64,000 nt of DNA from Archangium sp. (GTDB lineage: Bacteria; Myxococcota; Myxococcia; Myxococcales; Myxococcaceae): positions 1-64,000 of the forward strand of contig JAUYRZ010000053.1 of the NCBI GenBank assembly GCA_030695565.1. Reading direction: 5' to 3'. Positions 12,901 to 21,490 of this stretch are shown here, in pieces. Positions within the stretch are counted from its first letter, which is position 1. Each line of letters opens with the position of its first letter. The translations under genes and the position numbers were made by a program. The notes beneath the pieces are model-generated. The model saw only the letters and a program-made list of their open reading frames with translations, had not been told where the DNA came from and searched no databases.

Positions 12901-13732
12901 GGGTGAGCTCGGTGAGCACGCGCGCCGAGACGTCGGTGTCGAGGTTCAGCAGCTCGTCATGCGCGCGCAGCTGCACGGTGCTTCCGCCGGTGCTCGAGGC
13001 GGGGGCCACGTACACGGTGGCGCCCAGGCGCTGCTCGATGGTGCCGGTGCCGCTGACGATGCTCCACTGCACCACGCCCGTGCCGTCGAGCGTCTCCAGG
13101 GGAATGAAGGTGCCGCTGGGCAACGCGAGGCGCCTCGAGCTGGGCCGGAAGCGGGCCGCGGTGGAGACGTTCACCACCACCGCCGCTTGGTCACCGGTCA
13201 ACGAGTCGCGCACCAGGAGGATGTCGGTGGCGCCCGAGTTGGGGCCCGCGGTGTACGTGCCGTCGGCTGCGATGCTGCCTCCCGAAGGAAACGCGCCGCC
13301 CTGGGGGCTGAAGACCGCGGTGCCGCGCAGGCCGGTCACACGCAGCTTGAACGTGGTGGCCGGCGCGACGCTGGCGCGGGTGGGCTGCACCTGAAACGCG
13401 GCCTCCACCTGCACGCTCAAGCGGGTGCTGTTGCCGCAGTCGTCAGACACGGTGAGCGTGTCGGTGCCGATGATCAGCCCCGCGACGTACCGCGTGCCGG
13501 ACAGCGTGCCCGCAGGCGTGGGGCTGGTGACCGCGTAGGAGTAGCGCCCGCTGCCGCCCCTCGCGGTGACGGTGGCTGCGCCGTTGACGCGCACGGTGTC
13601 GGGCACGATGACCGCGCTCAACTCCGGCAGCTCGACGCAGGGATCGACGGGCGGGGGCGGTTTGGGGGGCGCGCTGATGGTCGCGTCACACCCGGCGAGC
13701 CCCAGCATCACCAACAAACCGACTCGCCTCAT
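9980..13732 (-). CDS. Large FG-GAP repeat lipoprotein
   Basis: The 1250-residue protein begins MRRVGLLVMLGLAGC, a lipoprotein signal whose lipobox Cys is residue 15, followed by a Pro-rich spacer. Residues 30-300 look like Ig-like beta domains. After that come at least nine Ca-binding FG-GAP-type motifs such as GDFDGDGIEDIALG, GDLDGDGRADLAIS, FDFDGDGVRDLAM and VDVDGDGKRDLVVS. These should build one or two integrin-alpha-like propellers displayed outside the cell, probably in binding or adhesion. ATG 13730-13732 overlaps the stop of the upstream gene, so this is the last gene of a five-gene operon. Confidence 0.9.
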   Translation of the reverse strand: MRRVGLLVMLGLAGCDATISAPPKPPPPVDPCVELPELSAVIVPDTVRVNGAATVTARGGSGRYSYAVTSPTPAGTLSGTRYVAGLIIGTDTLTVSDDCGNSTRLSVQVEAAFQVQPTRASVAPATTFKLRVTGLRGTAVFSPQGGAFPSGGSIAADGTYTAGPNSGATDILLVRDSLTGDQAAVVVNVSTAARFRPSSRRLALPSGTFIPLETLDGTGVVQWSIVSGTGTIEQRLGATVYVAPASSTGGSTVQLRAHDELLNLDTDVSARVLTELTRPGLVAQGRRSDVATLVAGDFDGDGIEDIALGVPESDLTKPQGGAVFIFKGTATGLPDAPTWVISGQSDTAQFGSVMAAGDLDGDGRADLAISAPGDDVTVADSGAVYLYGIGPNGPRQLRPALTGLGRGNFGAALAIGDVDADGDADLIVGSPGADIAPGGAFSARGVIDIFLLQKDEPIPDLGSIRLSGYDLDADGGTRRFSNLRAGRALLAKDLNGDNLVDLAILSSVNNSTQADGGNLARNLIAAQVHLGRSGGPRRFEDTPDLYVLPANTADGDEGTWRLGFIPGVAGTRPPLLIAAADRADSPDLRPGDAGVQSGGNAGGALLFDLSAATPSLQTPKQVGRLDAWSRVYGSQAGIQAARSFATIDADGDGTKELVLGAPYAAKVVGGATIINVGRLEFFSLARLSAGSVANRPDFFQNGLNRTDVLGTAVEGWNGRVVAYNGRASTVLGDFTGRLDIFSGGNADTSSWTIASLPIANKPGGQQFGLGIEVGPQGGELHALVGVPNYAGPGIDFSGGEIGAGQAISWKASAPTEPRLVAEGANTSYVTDAGLRAFGGRTIAVDVAMTDFDGDMRADLVVAAPNFSIPTRLSDGGISSTEYALARPECTTAGAQAPGGVLVHMGMADGTYREGFRVWAVRDIPGCVVPDGGAAAICQRSALARNGVVGGFDFDGDGVRDLAMTRTNGLEVFGGRPPDDMQLNKPSMVCDPLFSFPFISQTTSMPTALGDLNADGCDELGFRYSDNANRQGVIIAFGFDTGGTRCGGRTVPSWVRISGDTETGVATMRLGVSMARARDVLASGVDAVAITADLYPFQGAAQPTVLLVPVSQIVAKRPASGGALVSILGDGLVAVPVVPMVRALSFGRSLAGNVDVDGDGKRDLVVSAPGATLNGDGTGAVFVFKGGTVTPGANLPALLIAADDRERGAFGQDLSLSAASGTVPAALGIGAPLSYRAGTANGTAFVLPLDF

Positions 13733-15264
13733 GGCTGTGTGCCTCCGTTGACCCACCGAATGATCGCCGCGACGCCCGCCGTATCGAGCGGACCGTCAGC
13801 CGGCATGCGCGAGTCGCGCACGGCCGAGGCGATGAAGGCGGCGTTGGCCTTCCACTGCTCGTAGGTGATCAGCTCCGGCGCGGTGCCGGTGGCGTGGCAC
13901 TTCGAGCAGCGATCGAGCCCCAGCTGCTTGATGTCGGTCTCCCAACTGACGGCCGCCGTGCTCGCCCCGAGGAACTCGAAGTGCACCCGGCGGTACGAGG
14001 TCACCTCGCCCGCCGTGGCCGAAAGGGTCAGCGTGTGCCAGCCATCGGCCAGCGTGGACAAGGAGACGGGCTTGAGCACGCCGCCGAGCTCCGAACCGCC
14101 GAGGCTGTGGAAGGTCTGCCCCGCCGTGGGGCCGCTGCCCACCACGCCGTCGGTCAACACCACCGGGCGCACCGTGACGCCGTCGAGATCCCAGCTGAGC
14201 GAATCGAAGGCCGTCGCGCTGGGCAAGGAGGCTTCGATGATCAGCTGGTTGTCGAACACGCGCGCAGCCTGGAACAGCCCGCGAACCCGGGGCGTCACGC
14301 TGGGCGCGATCGACACGGTGCGGGTGCCCACCCGAACCCACGCACTGCCGCTGGAGTCGACGCCCATCAGCGTGCCCGCCGATTCGAGCCCCTGCACCAG
14401 CGCCCAACCCCGCGTGTCGCCGTCGTAGCGGTAGAGCCCGTCACCTGCCTGCATCCACGCGAAGCGCCCCGCGGCGAGCAGCTTGCGGGGGCTGGGGCCC
14501 AACGAATATTCGCGCCACGAGGTGCCGGTGTAGAGCAGCAGGCCGCGCGAGGTGATGGCCCACAGCTCTCCGCCCGTCTCGCGCGAAGGGCTGATGCCGG
14601 CCAGGCCCAACACGCCACCCGCCAACGTCTCGGCCGAGAGGCCCGAGTCGCGCACGGTGAACTCGGTGCGGGAGGACTGCGCGGCCGCGTACAACTTTCC
14701 CATCCGCGCGAACCAGACGCCCGGCGTTCCATCGAGGGTGGGCGCCACGGCCATCGCGGTCAGCCCGCTGAGGCGCTCGCCCGACAGCTTGAACTCCGTG
14801 AGGACCCCGCGCTCGAGGCGGTAGAGCCCCTGGGTGTGCGCCAGCCAGGCCACGCCGTCGCCGCCCAACGCGGTGCCCAGCAGGCCCTCGGCGGGCAGCA
14901 GCGCCTGCCAGGAGGGCGCGATGAGCCAGCCTTGATCGGCCACGAACAGCCCGCGGCTGGTGGCCACCAACGCGTTCGACGGCCCCAGCGCGAACACGGC
15001 CGAGGCCGGCCCGGGCAGCACGGTGTTGCGGGGGTGCGACTCCAGCACGCCGCGATCGCCGTTGCCGCGCACGCGCACCACGCGCCCCGCGAGATCGATG
15101 AACACGCCACCGCCCCGCTCATCGGCGAAGCCGGGCGAGGCGGCGAGGTCCAACATGGTGGCCTGCGACACGGCGTCGAAGGTGGTGGGCGCGAGAGGCT
15201 CGAGGGTCGTGGCCTCTTCACAGCCCACCAGGAGGAGGGCAGCACACAGCAGCAGTCTGATCAT
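13729..15264 (-). CDS. Lipoprotein with propeller-like repeats and a C-terminal c-type heme motif
   Basis: The N-terminus MIRLLLCAALLLVGC is a lipoprotein signal. Residues 50-320 contain repeated WLAHTQGLYRLE/GLLLYTGTSW-type strands like a sensor-kinase-associated propeller, followed by an Ig-like domain. The last 60 residues form a small cytochrome-like unit: CSKCH at 453-457 with a possible Met ligand in SRMPADG (Met487). Heme attachment is predicted from the motif, not shown. It lies 8 bases after the DUF1501 gene and overlaps the FG-GAP gene, suggesting coupled expression and an envelope complex, perhaps in electron transfer or sensing. Confidence 0.8.
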   Translation of the reverse strand: MIRLLLCAALLLVGCEEATTLEPLAPTTFDAVSQATMLDLAASPGFADERGGGVFIDLAGRVVRVRGNGDRGVLESHPRNTVLPGPASAVFALGPSNALVATSRGLFVADQGWLIAPSWQALLPAEGLLGTALGGDGVAWLAHTQGLYRLERGVLTEFKLSGERLSGLTAMAVAPTLDGTPGVWFARMGKLYAAAQSSRTEFTVRDSGLSAETLAGGVLGLAGISPSRETGGELWAITSRGLLLYTGTSWREYSLGPSPRKLLAAGRFAWMQAGDGLYRYDGDTRGWALVQGLESAGTLMGVDSSGSAWVRVGTRTVSIAPSVTPRVRGLFQAARVFDNQLIIEASLPSATAFDSLSWDLDGVTVRPVVLTDGVVGSGPTAGQTFHSLGGSELGGVLKPVSLSTLADGWHTLTLSATAGEVTSYRRVHFEFLGASTAAVSWETDIKQLGLDRCSKCHATGTAPELITYEQWKANAAFIASAVRDSRMPADGPLDTAGVAAIIRWVNGGTQP

Positions 15265-15272
15265 TTACGCCT

Positions 15273-16673
15273 TCAGGCGAGCAAGCCCGTGAGCGGCTCG
15301 ACGCGGGTGATGGAGTAGTCGATGCCCGCGGCCGCCATCACCGTGGCGATGACGTGGTCGGGGAGAATCTGCTCCCCGCCGGGGTTGGGCAGGCCGGTCG
15401 CGTGATCGATGAGGCCCGCCGACAAGCCGACGTCGCCGCTCTTGCCGAACACGGTGTTGTGCTTGATGCCCTTGCCCAGCAGCATGCAGCTGTTGGTGAT
15501 GTGGTGATCGCGGCCGCCGGAAGCGTTGATGAGCGGGGTGCGCGAGAACTCCGAGAAGACCAGCACGGTGGTGTGGTCCATGAAGTTGCCGCCCGACGGG
15601 TGCGCCGAGGCGCGCAGGTCGGTGACCAGGTCAGCCAGCGCGTTCCAACCGGCTCGCTGGTTCTGTGCGTGGGTCAGCTGGGTGCCGAAGTGCGTGTCGA
15701 GGCCGCCGGTGATGTTCATCGAGACACACTGGCTGACGCCTCGCTTCAACGCCGTGGCCACCAGCGCCGCGCGCGCCGCCGCCGAGCTGCGCGGGTCGTT
15801 CGGGCCTTCGGGGCGCAGCGTGTAGAGCTGGCGCAGGGCCGCCTTCTCGGCGCGCATCGCGGGGGTCTCGGTCGCGCTGTCTTCGAAGCGGAAGTAGCGA
15901 TCGAGCTGCGCATCGAGCACCGTCTGCATCTGCGACTGGCTCTCCCGGTACTGGGTGACCAGGCCGCGGCTGTCGTAGAGGTCGGCCTCGCACGAGATGC
16001 GGCGGCCGTGCATGTCGACCAGCTCACGTTCGATCTCGCTGTCGAGCGCGGTGGGGCTGGGCGCGAGCGTGAGCAGCAGGTCGTTGCTCGACGAGACGCG
16101 CAGCGCGTTCGCGTAGCCTGGGTAGCGATCGTTGTACGTCTCGATGTTGTAAGCGATGTTGGGCACCGGCACGTTGGGCTTCATCTGCCCGACGATCTCG
16201 GTTGCCGTGGTGCTGCCGCGCGCGGCCGAGCCGTTGGGCTCCTTGCCGGTGAGGAAGTAGCGGAAGCCGACCTCGTGCGCGACGGTGGCCATGTTGAGGC
16301 CACGCACCACCGACATCAGGTCGAAGTGATTGGCCATGCGGCCGATGGCAGGGCCGAAGTCGATGTTGCTGCCTGCGGGCCGCACCACGTTGGTGGGGAA
16401 GCTCGCGTCGTTCGACAGCAGGTTGTAGCCGGGGAGAATGCGCGTCTCGCTGATGCGCTCGGCCGTGAAGGTGGCCGGGTCGCGCGGGTCGAGCGAGAGC
16501 AGCACGTCCCAGCCGCCGTTGAAGTAGGCGAAGACGAAGCAGTGATCGGCCGGTGCCAGCCCGCTCGCCTGAGCGAAGGCCTTGAAGGAAAGGCCGCCGA
16601 AGAGGTTGGCGCCCGCGAAACCAGCGGCCGCCTTCATGAAGGTGCGTCGGGGGAGAGCGATGTTTTTCTTCAT
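15273..16673 (-). CDS. Tat-exported DUF1501 protein
   Basis: This 466-residue protein starts with a twin-arginine signal (MKKNIALPRRTFMKAAAG...), so it is probably exported folded. The body is of the DUF1501/sulfatase-like type: FNGGWDVLLSLDPRDP near residue 52, the TTVLVFSEFSRTPLINASGGRDHH block (interrupted here for length) in the C-terminal part, and a final PNPGGEQILPDH region. DUF1501 genes are commonly paired with DUF1549/1553/1588/1800 genes, as here. The biochemical role is not settled; alkaline-phosphatase-like metal binding is an inference from fold relatives. Confidence 0.9.
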   Translation of the reverse strand: MKKNIALPRRTFMKAAAGFAGANLFGGLSFKAFAQASGLAPADHCFVFAYFNGGWDVLLSLDPRDPATFTAERISETRILPGYNLLSNDASFPTNVVRPAGSNIDFGPAIGRMANHFDLMSVVRGLNMATVAHEVGFRYFLTGKEPNGSAARGSTTATEIVGQMKPNVPVPNIAYNIETYNDRYPGYANALRVSSSNDLLLTLAPSPTALDSEIERELVDMHGRRISCEADLYDSRGLVTQYRESQSQMQTVLDAQLDRYFRFEDSATETPAMRAEKAALRQLYTLRPEGPNDPRSSAAARAALVATALKRGVSQCVSMNITGGLDTHFGTQLTHAQNQRAGWNALADLVTDLRASAHPSGGNFMDHTTVLVFSEFSRTPLINASGGRDHHITNSCMLLGKGIKHNTVFGKSGDVGLSAGLIDHATGLPNPGGEQILPDHVIATVMAAAGIDYSITRVEPLTGLLA

Positions 16674-16689
16674 GGGTGGGTGCTCCCCT

Positions 16690-17346
16690 TCAGTAGGTGA
16701 TGAAGCGCGGGTCGGTCATCATCGCCACGCAGATGGAGCCCCAGGCTTGCTCGGGCTTGTTGATTGTCTTGGCGCGGGCCGCGAGCTTCTTGAAGGTCGC
16801 CGTCCAGTCGGTGAGCTCGGTGCTGTCGAGGGGCGAACCCCAGAAACGCACCGACAGGGTGCCGAGGTTCTTCTCGATGGTCGCGTCGTCGAGCACCGTG
16901 AAGTCTCGGCCGGTGCCCGGCACTTCGGGCCACAACACGCGCGCGTCTTGAGCGCGGTTGAGATCGTCGCGGGCCACGCTCAGGCAGACCTCGCGGGCGC
17001 CGTCATCGAGGAACTTGGCGAACACCAGGTTGGGCTCAGTGGCGTCGGACACGGTGACCGCGAAGTCGGCCTGGCCCAGGGAGGAGGCGAGGTTGTCGAT
17101 CTGCGTCCACTGTTTTCCCGTGACCGTCAGGATGCTCTGCTTGAGCTGCGGCACCGAGATGCGGCGAGGCGCGCGGCCGGCGTGACCACCGTTCATCTCG
17201 GGGTCAGGCAGCGGGGTGAGCACGGGGTGATCGGTGGGCAGCTCGACCGGCGCGAGCGAGCCCGGTTGATCGACCGCAGCCGTCGAGCCCTTGCTGCAAC
17301 CAAGCGAGAAGGACAACGCGAGCGTTGCAATGGCGAGCGAGCGCAT
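16690..17346 (-). CDS. Small lipoprotein of the DUF1501 operon
   Basis: The 218-residue protein has signal MRSLAIATLALSFSLGC with the lipobox Cys at residue 17. ATG 17344-17346 overlaps the stop of the upstream gene by one base (TGATG), which is why it is preferred to the TTG just before it. Residues 60-215 contain SVPQLKQSILTVTGKQW and end EQAWGSICVAMMTDPRFITY, like the terminal segments of DUF1588/1800-type proteins that precede DUF1501 genes. It may be a separate chain of what is usually a larger partner protein. Function is unknown. Confidence 0.8.
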   Translation of the reverse strand: MRSLAIATLALSFSLGCSKGSTAAVDQPGSLAPVELPTDHPVLTPLPDPEMNGGHAGRAPRRISVPQLKQSILTVTGKQWTQIDNLASSLGQADFAVTVSDATEPNLVFAKFLDDGAREVCLSVARDDLNRAQDARVLWPEVPGTGRDFTVLDDATIEKNLGTLSVRFWGSPLDSTELTDWTATFKKLAARAKTINKPEQAWGSICVAMMTDPRFITY

Positions 17347-19328
17347 CAATCGACCCTCCGGTACGCGTCAGTGGAAACGATGCGGAGCATGAGGTGCTTG
17401 AAGTTGTGGTTGCTCATCGCGAACTGATCGACGAGCTCGCTCATGTACAGCCGCTCTTCTTCACGGGTCATGTCCCGGCCCAGCAGGTGGTTCCACACGT
17501 TCTTGATGGCGCACTTCTCGAGCTCACCGGTCTGCATGGTGCGTTCGACCAGCAGCCGCGGGCCGCCCACGATGTTCGGCTCTTCATCCCTGGTGCGGTA
17601 GAGGTAGGTGCGCAGCAGGCCCAGCGACTGAGCGCCTTCGCCGTCGAAGGCCTGCATCACGTAGTTGCCGCACTCGTTGTCGCAGGTGGTGTTGCCGGCC
17701 AGCGCGCAGTCGCGGCACTTGGCCGAGACCTTCGGGTACAGGGTCGGGTCGAGGTACTGCGCGTTGCGCTCACCGAAGCGGCCCCAGTGCGCGCCCACGG
17801 GCTCGATGGTGGCGTGGCAGTACGAGCAGCCGCAGCGCGTGGCGAGGTTGTTGTCGCGGTTGCAGCTGTCTTCAGGCGGAGGCACCACGGCGCCCGCGGG
17901 CGGCGAGAAGCTCTTGCAGAGAAAGGCCGACCAGAACTGGCTGACGCGGGAGCGCTGCGTGGGGAAGCGGTAGAGCCAGGCGGCGGTGGTGAGCACGCCG
18001 GCGGCGTGTTCGTCGCGGGTGTACTCGACCCAGGTGTTGGTCTCGGTCAGCGCCACGTTGGGCACCAACGAAGGCTGGGTGGGCGCGGTCGACTGCCAGA
18101 CGGTGGGGCTCTGCGTCTCGCGGTACAGCTGAGAGAGCGTGCCGTTCACCACGCCGCGGCGGGTGGTGAGAATGTTGAAGTAGTCCTCGTCGCGGCGAAG
18201 CACCGTCTCGATCAGCTGGAGCGGCTCTTCGTTGACCGCGGTGACACGGGCGTTGTGAATCGCACCGCTGCCCGACTCGCAGCGCCGGGCGCCCACGCCA
18301 CAACCACACGAGCGGTCGCCCGTGAAGCGGCCCGACTCGCAGCTCTCCATCGTCCACGGGTTGACCGCGCTGGTCTGCGCTTCGATGGCGCACATGGTCA
18401 CGTTGCCGGGGGCGGTTTCCCAGAAGGGCGGGGCGACCGAGACCACGCCTTCTTTCTGCACGCAGCCGGTCTGGGTGGCGTAGCGGCCGCGCACGCCGCC
18501 CGTGAGGATGAGGTCGAGGCCGCAGCGATCGAGGCGCGACAGCTGGCCGGAAGGCGCCGTGGGGTTGCGGAAGGCGATCACCCGGCTGTCACCGTCGAGC
18601 ACTTCTTCGGTGAGCGCCGCGGTGACCGGGTTACCGGCCTGGGGCAGGCAGAGGTGAGGCGCCGGCGTGCCCGCAGTGCCGATGCGCCGCATGTCGCAGA
18701 AGAAGAGGTGTTTGTCGGGGATGGCGCCGAGCGTGACGGCCGCGGTGCAGTCGGTGATGGCGGCGTTGGTCGTGTTGAGGCGCGTGCAGGTGTAGTTGTC
18801 GGTGCTGTAGTCGAACGAGACCGGCATCGGCACGCCCAGCGCGTCACGGCAGGTCTTCACCGCGGGCTCGGCATGCGGGTCTTCGCTCAGCGCGTTGCAG
18901 TTGTCCTGGTTGATGAAGTGGTCGCAGCCCTGGCCATTGCGTCCACGCAGCGGGCGGGCAGGGTTGCCGCGCAGCTCCAGCGGCTTGAGACCGTCGGTCG
19001 CCAACTGGAGCCGGGTGTCGCCGTTGGTGGTGATGGAGGTGCTCACGTTCGCGCGCAGCAGGGCGCGGTGGTAGCCCTTGAGGCGGCCGTAGAACTCGTC
19101 GCGGCCCATCAGCTCCTGGAGATCGTCCTCGAGGATCTCACCCTTGCTCTGGATGAACCGGTACTCGGCCAGGTTGGGCGGGCGGCCGAGGAGGTCGAGG
19201 TACACCTGCCGCAGCCGTCGCTCGAGCGACACCTGCGAACGGGAGACAGAACACGTCGGGCCATCGGCCCAGGCAGCGTTGGCCATCAACAGCACAGCGC
19301 TCGCCCCAAGGATTCGGTTGATCTGCAT
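17346..19328 (-). CDS. Exported DUF1549/DUF1588-like protein with CxxCH
   Basis: ATG 19326-19328 gives a cleavable signal peptide (MQINRILGASAVLLMANAAWA); longer frames upstream lack one. The 660-residue protein opens with ERRLRQVYLDLLGRPPN, the N-terminal helix of DUF1549-type proteins. It is Cys-rich in the middle. Near the C-terminus it has CSYCHATIEPVGAHWGRFG, which resembles the CxxCH...DP.G..FE.FD motif of DUF1588 proteins and may bind heme. It is the first gene of the operon. Its carriage with a DUF1501 partner is reminiscent of Planctomycete gene pairs. Confidence 0.8.
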   Translation of the reverse strand: MQINRILGASAVLLMANAAWADGPTCSVSRSQVSLERRLRQVYLDLLGRPPNLAEYRFIQSKGEILEDDLQELMGRDEFYGRLKGYHRALLRANVSTSITTNGDTRLQLATDGLKPLELRGNPARPLRGRNGQGCDHFINQDNCNALSEDPHAEPAVKTCRDALGVPMPVSFDYSTDNYTCTRLNTTNAAITDCTAAVTLGAIPDKHLFFCDMRRIGTAGTPAPHLCLPQAGNPVTAALTEEVLDGDSRVIAFRNPTAPSGQLSRLDRCGLDLILTGGVRGRYATQTGCVQKEGVVSVAPPFWETAPGNVTMCAIEAQTSAVNPWTMESCESGRFTGDRSCGCGVGARRCESGSGAIHNARVTAVNEEPLQLIETVLRRDEDYFNILTTRRGVVNGTLSQLYRETQSPTVWQSTAPTQPSLVPNVALTETNTWVEYTRDEHAAGVLTTAAWLYRFPTQRSRVSQFWSAFLCKSFSPPAGAVVPPPEDSCNRDNNLATRCGCSYCHATIEPVGAHWGRFGERNAQYLDPTLYPKVSAKCRDCALAGNTTCDNECGNYVMQAFDGEGAQSLGLLRTYLYRTRDEEPNIVGGPRLLVERTMQTGELEKCAIKNVWNHLLGRDMTREEERLYMSELVDQFAMSNHNFKHLMLRIVSTDAYRRVD

Positions 19329-19464
19329 CGGCCACCCCAGCAGGTTGGTCAGGTTCGAAGACGGCAAAGTCTGCGTTGAATGGAAACCTGCCGCAACGGC
19401 GGATCTGACAATCGTCCACCTCGGTGTGTGCAAGCGTCGCAGGTGTCGTAAGGAAGCAGACCTC

Positions 19465-20016
19465 ATGAGTTCCGCCTCGCCTGTACAGGCCAGCGACCGA
19501 TCCTTTTTTCTGTTCAACGCGATCGTCTCCGTCGCTGCGCTCTCATTGCTGAGTTGGCTGTTGCTGTTTCACGGCGGCATGCAGGGCACCGACGTGAACC
19601 TGCGCTTCCTGCCGGGGGTCAACGCGTGCCTCAACGCGAGCGCGGCGGCCCTGCTGGTGGCGGGTTGGGTGGCCATCAAGAAGAAGCGCGCTGACCTGCA
19701 CCGCTACTTCATGGTCGCGGCGTTCGCGGCCTCGGCCTGTTTCCTCGTCGGCTATCTGGCCTACCACGCGGTGCACGGCGACACGAAGTTCGGGGGCGTG
19801 GGCCCGGTGCGCACCGTCTATCTGGTGCTGCTCGCCAGCCACGTGTTGTTGAGCCTGTTCATCGTGCCGCTCTCGTTGACCGCGTTCTGGTTCGCGTGGA
19901 AACGCGAGTTCACCCGGCACACGAAGGTCACCCGCTGGCTGCACCCCATCTGGCTCTACGTGTCGGTGACGGGCGTGGTCGTCTACCTGATGCTCTCTCC
20001 GTATTACCCGGCGTAG
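19465..20016 (+). CDS. DUF420 integral membrane protein
   Basis: This 183-residue protein has about five membrane helices and the DUF420 pattern: FLPGVNACLNASAA, then LHRYFMVAAFAASACFLVGYLAYH, and a final HPIWLYVSVTGVVVYLML (the long segments belong to separate helices). Conserved His residues could be metal or heme ligands. DUF420 proteins such as B. subtilis CtaM help mature heme-copper oxidases; a similar role here is inference, since no oxidase gene is nearby. ATG 19465 follows AAGGAAG at a suitable distance. It is divergent from the five-gene operon and three bases before hutF. Confidence 0.85.
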   Translation: MSSASPVQASDRSFFLFNAIVSVAALSLLSWLLLFHGGMQGTDVNLRFLPGVNACLNASAAALLVAGWVAIKKKRADLHRYFMVAAFAASACFLVGYLAYHAVHGDTKFGGVGPVRTVYLVLLASHVLLSLFIVPLSLTAFWFAWKREFTRHTKVTRWLHPIWLYVSVTGVVVYLMLSPYYPA

Positions 20017-20018
20017 CG

Positions 20019-21389
20019 ATGACCACCACCGTCTATCGGCCCGAGGCGCTCTACGCGCAGGGCACGCTTCACCGGGGCCGCGGGCTGGTGGTCTCGGCGG
20101 AAGGCCGGGTGCTGGAGACGGCCCCTGCCGATGCCGAGCAGATATCGCTGCCGGGAAAGCTGCTGCTGCCGGGGTTCGTCAACGGTCACTCGCACGCGTT
20201 TCAGCGGGCGATCCGCGGGCGCACCGAGTTCCTCGCCGCAGGTCACGAACGCGACGACTTCTGGAGCTGGCGCGAGGCGATGTACGAGGCGGCCACGGCG
20301 CTCGACCCCGAAGCGCTCTACGCGGTCTCGAAGCAGGCGTTCCTGGAGATGGCGCTCGCCGGCATCACCACGGTGGGCGAGTTTCACTACCTGCATCATC
20401 AAGCCGACGGCCGGCCCTACGCCGATGAACACGAGCTGTCGCGGCAAGTGATTCGGGCGGCGCGCGACGTGGGGCTTCGCATCTGTCTTCTCCGCGTCGG
20501 GTACGCGCGCGCGGGGTTTCAGGTCGAGCCCAACCCGCGGCAGCTGCGCTTCATCGATGCCGACGTCGACACGTTCTTGCGGCGTGCCAGTGAGCTGGCG
20601 GTGGCGGTGAAGGGTGATGCGCTGGTGAGCGTGGGCCTCGCTCCACACTCGGTGCGCGCGGTGCCGAAGGCCTGGCTCGAGGTGATCGGCCGCTCGTGGA
20701 AGACGGGCCCGGTGCACATGCACGTCGCCGAGCAGCCCGGAGAGATCCGCGCCTGCGCGGCCGAGTACGGCGTGCGGCCGGTGGAGCTGCTCGAGGGCGC
20801 CGGCCTGCTCAACGCCCGCTTCACGGCGGTGCACGCCATTCATCTGGATCGCGGGGAGATCGAGCGGCTGGGCCGCGCGCGGGCCACGGTGTGCGCCTGC
20901 CCTTCGACCGAACGCAACTTAGGCGACGGCATCGTGGAGGTGGATGCGCTGTTGAGCGCGGGCGCGAGCGTCAGTCTGGGCAGCGACAGCCAGGCGCACG
21001 TGGATCTGCTCCAGGAGGCGCAGCAGGTGGAAGGGCACCTGCGGTTGTTGCGGCTGCGGCGCAATGTGCTGGCGCCGGGTTCGGGTGATCGCAACTCGCT
21101 GGCGGCGCGGCTGCTCGACTTCATGACGGTGCAGGGTGCACGCAGCCTGGGGCTCAGTGGTGGTTCGCTCGCGCCGGGTGATGCGGCCGACTTCGTGGCG
21201 GTCGATCTGAATCATCCCTCCGTGCTCGGCAGTGAAGAGTCGGCGCTGGCGCGGGTGGTGCTGGGAGCGCCTGCCGCGGCGGTCACCGACGTGTTCGTGG
21301 CAGGGCGGCGCATCGTCACCGAGGGCCGTCACGTCGAGGCCGAGACGACCGGCCGGCGGTTCCTCGAGGTCGTGAAGTCGCTTCGTTGA
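20019..21389 (+). CDS. hutF: Formimidoylglutamate deiminase
   Basis: HutF removes ammonia from N-formimidoyl-L-glutamate to give N-formylglutamate in one route of histidine degradation. The 456-residue protein is an amidohydrolase: the metal-binding NGHSHAFQRAIRGRTE lies at residues 55-70, GEFHYLHHQ follows the family pattern, HMHVAEQ occurs at mid-chain, and LGSDSQAHVD provides the late Asp. Length fits the family. The start is two bases after the DUF420 stop, so the two may be co-transcribed. No other hut genes are in the window. A related amidohydrolase (guanine deaminase-like) is a less likely alternative. Confidence 0.9.
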   Translation: MTTTVYRPEALYAQGTLHRGRGLVVSAEGRVLETAPADAEQISLPGKLLLPGFVNGHSHAFQRAIRGRTEFLAAGHERDDFWSWREAMYEAATALDPEALYAVSKQAFLEMALAGITTVGEFHYLHHQADGRPYADEHELSRQVIRAARDVGLRICLLRVGYARAGFQVEPNPRQLRFIDADVDTFLRRASELAVAVKGDALVSVGLAPHSVRAVPKAWLEVIGRSWKTGPVHMHVAEQPGEIRACAAEYGVRPVELLEGAGLLNARFTAVHAIHLDRGEIERLGRARATVCACPSTERNLGDGIVEVDALLSAGASVSLGSDSQAHVDLLQEAQQVEGHLRLLRLRRNVLAPGSGDRNSLAARLLDFMTVQGARSLGLSGGSLAPGDAADFVAVDLNHPSVLGSEESALARVVLGAPAAAVTDVFVAGRRIVTEGRHVEAETTGRRFLEVVKSLR

Positions 21390-21390
21390 G

Positions 21391-21420
21391 CCCCCTCGCC
21401 CTGCGAAGCGGGGAGAGGGG
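21391..21420. repeat. Degenerate CCCTCTCC-type palindrome
   Basis: CCCCCTCGCC and GGGGAGAGGGG arms sit right after the hutF stop with several mismatches. It looks like a decayed member of the same spacer family. Confidence 0.6.
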
Positions 21421-21490
21421 CCGACTTCTCCAGAGAGCCCCAACCGGAAACCGGGTACGCTGCCGGCTCTTTCAGGGAGGGAACACAAAC

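Noticed and set aside
11024-13864. 946-residue plus-strand ORF opposite the FG-GAP gene
   Set aside because: Arg/His/Gly-rich low-complexity translation typical of antisense frames in GC-rich DNA; the minus strand has a signal peptide and FG-GAP motifs.
17325-19379. 684-residue plus-strand ORF opposite the DUF1588-like gene
   Set aside because: Shadow frame; the minus strand has signal peptide, CxxCH and overlapping starts.
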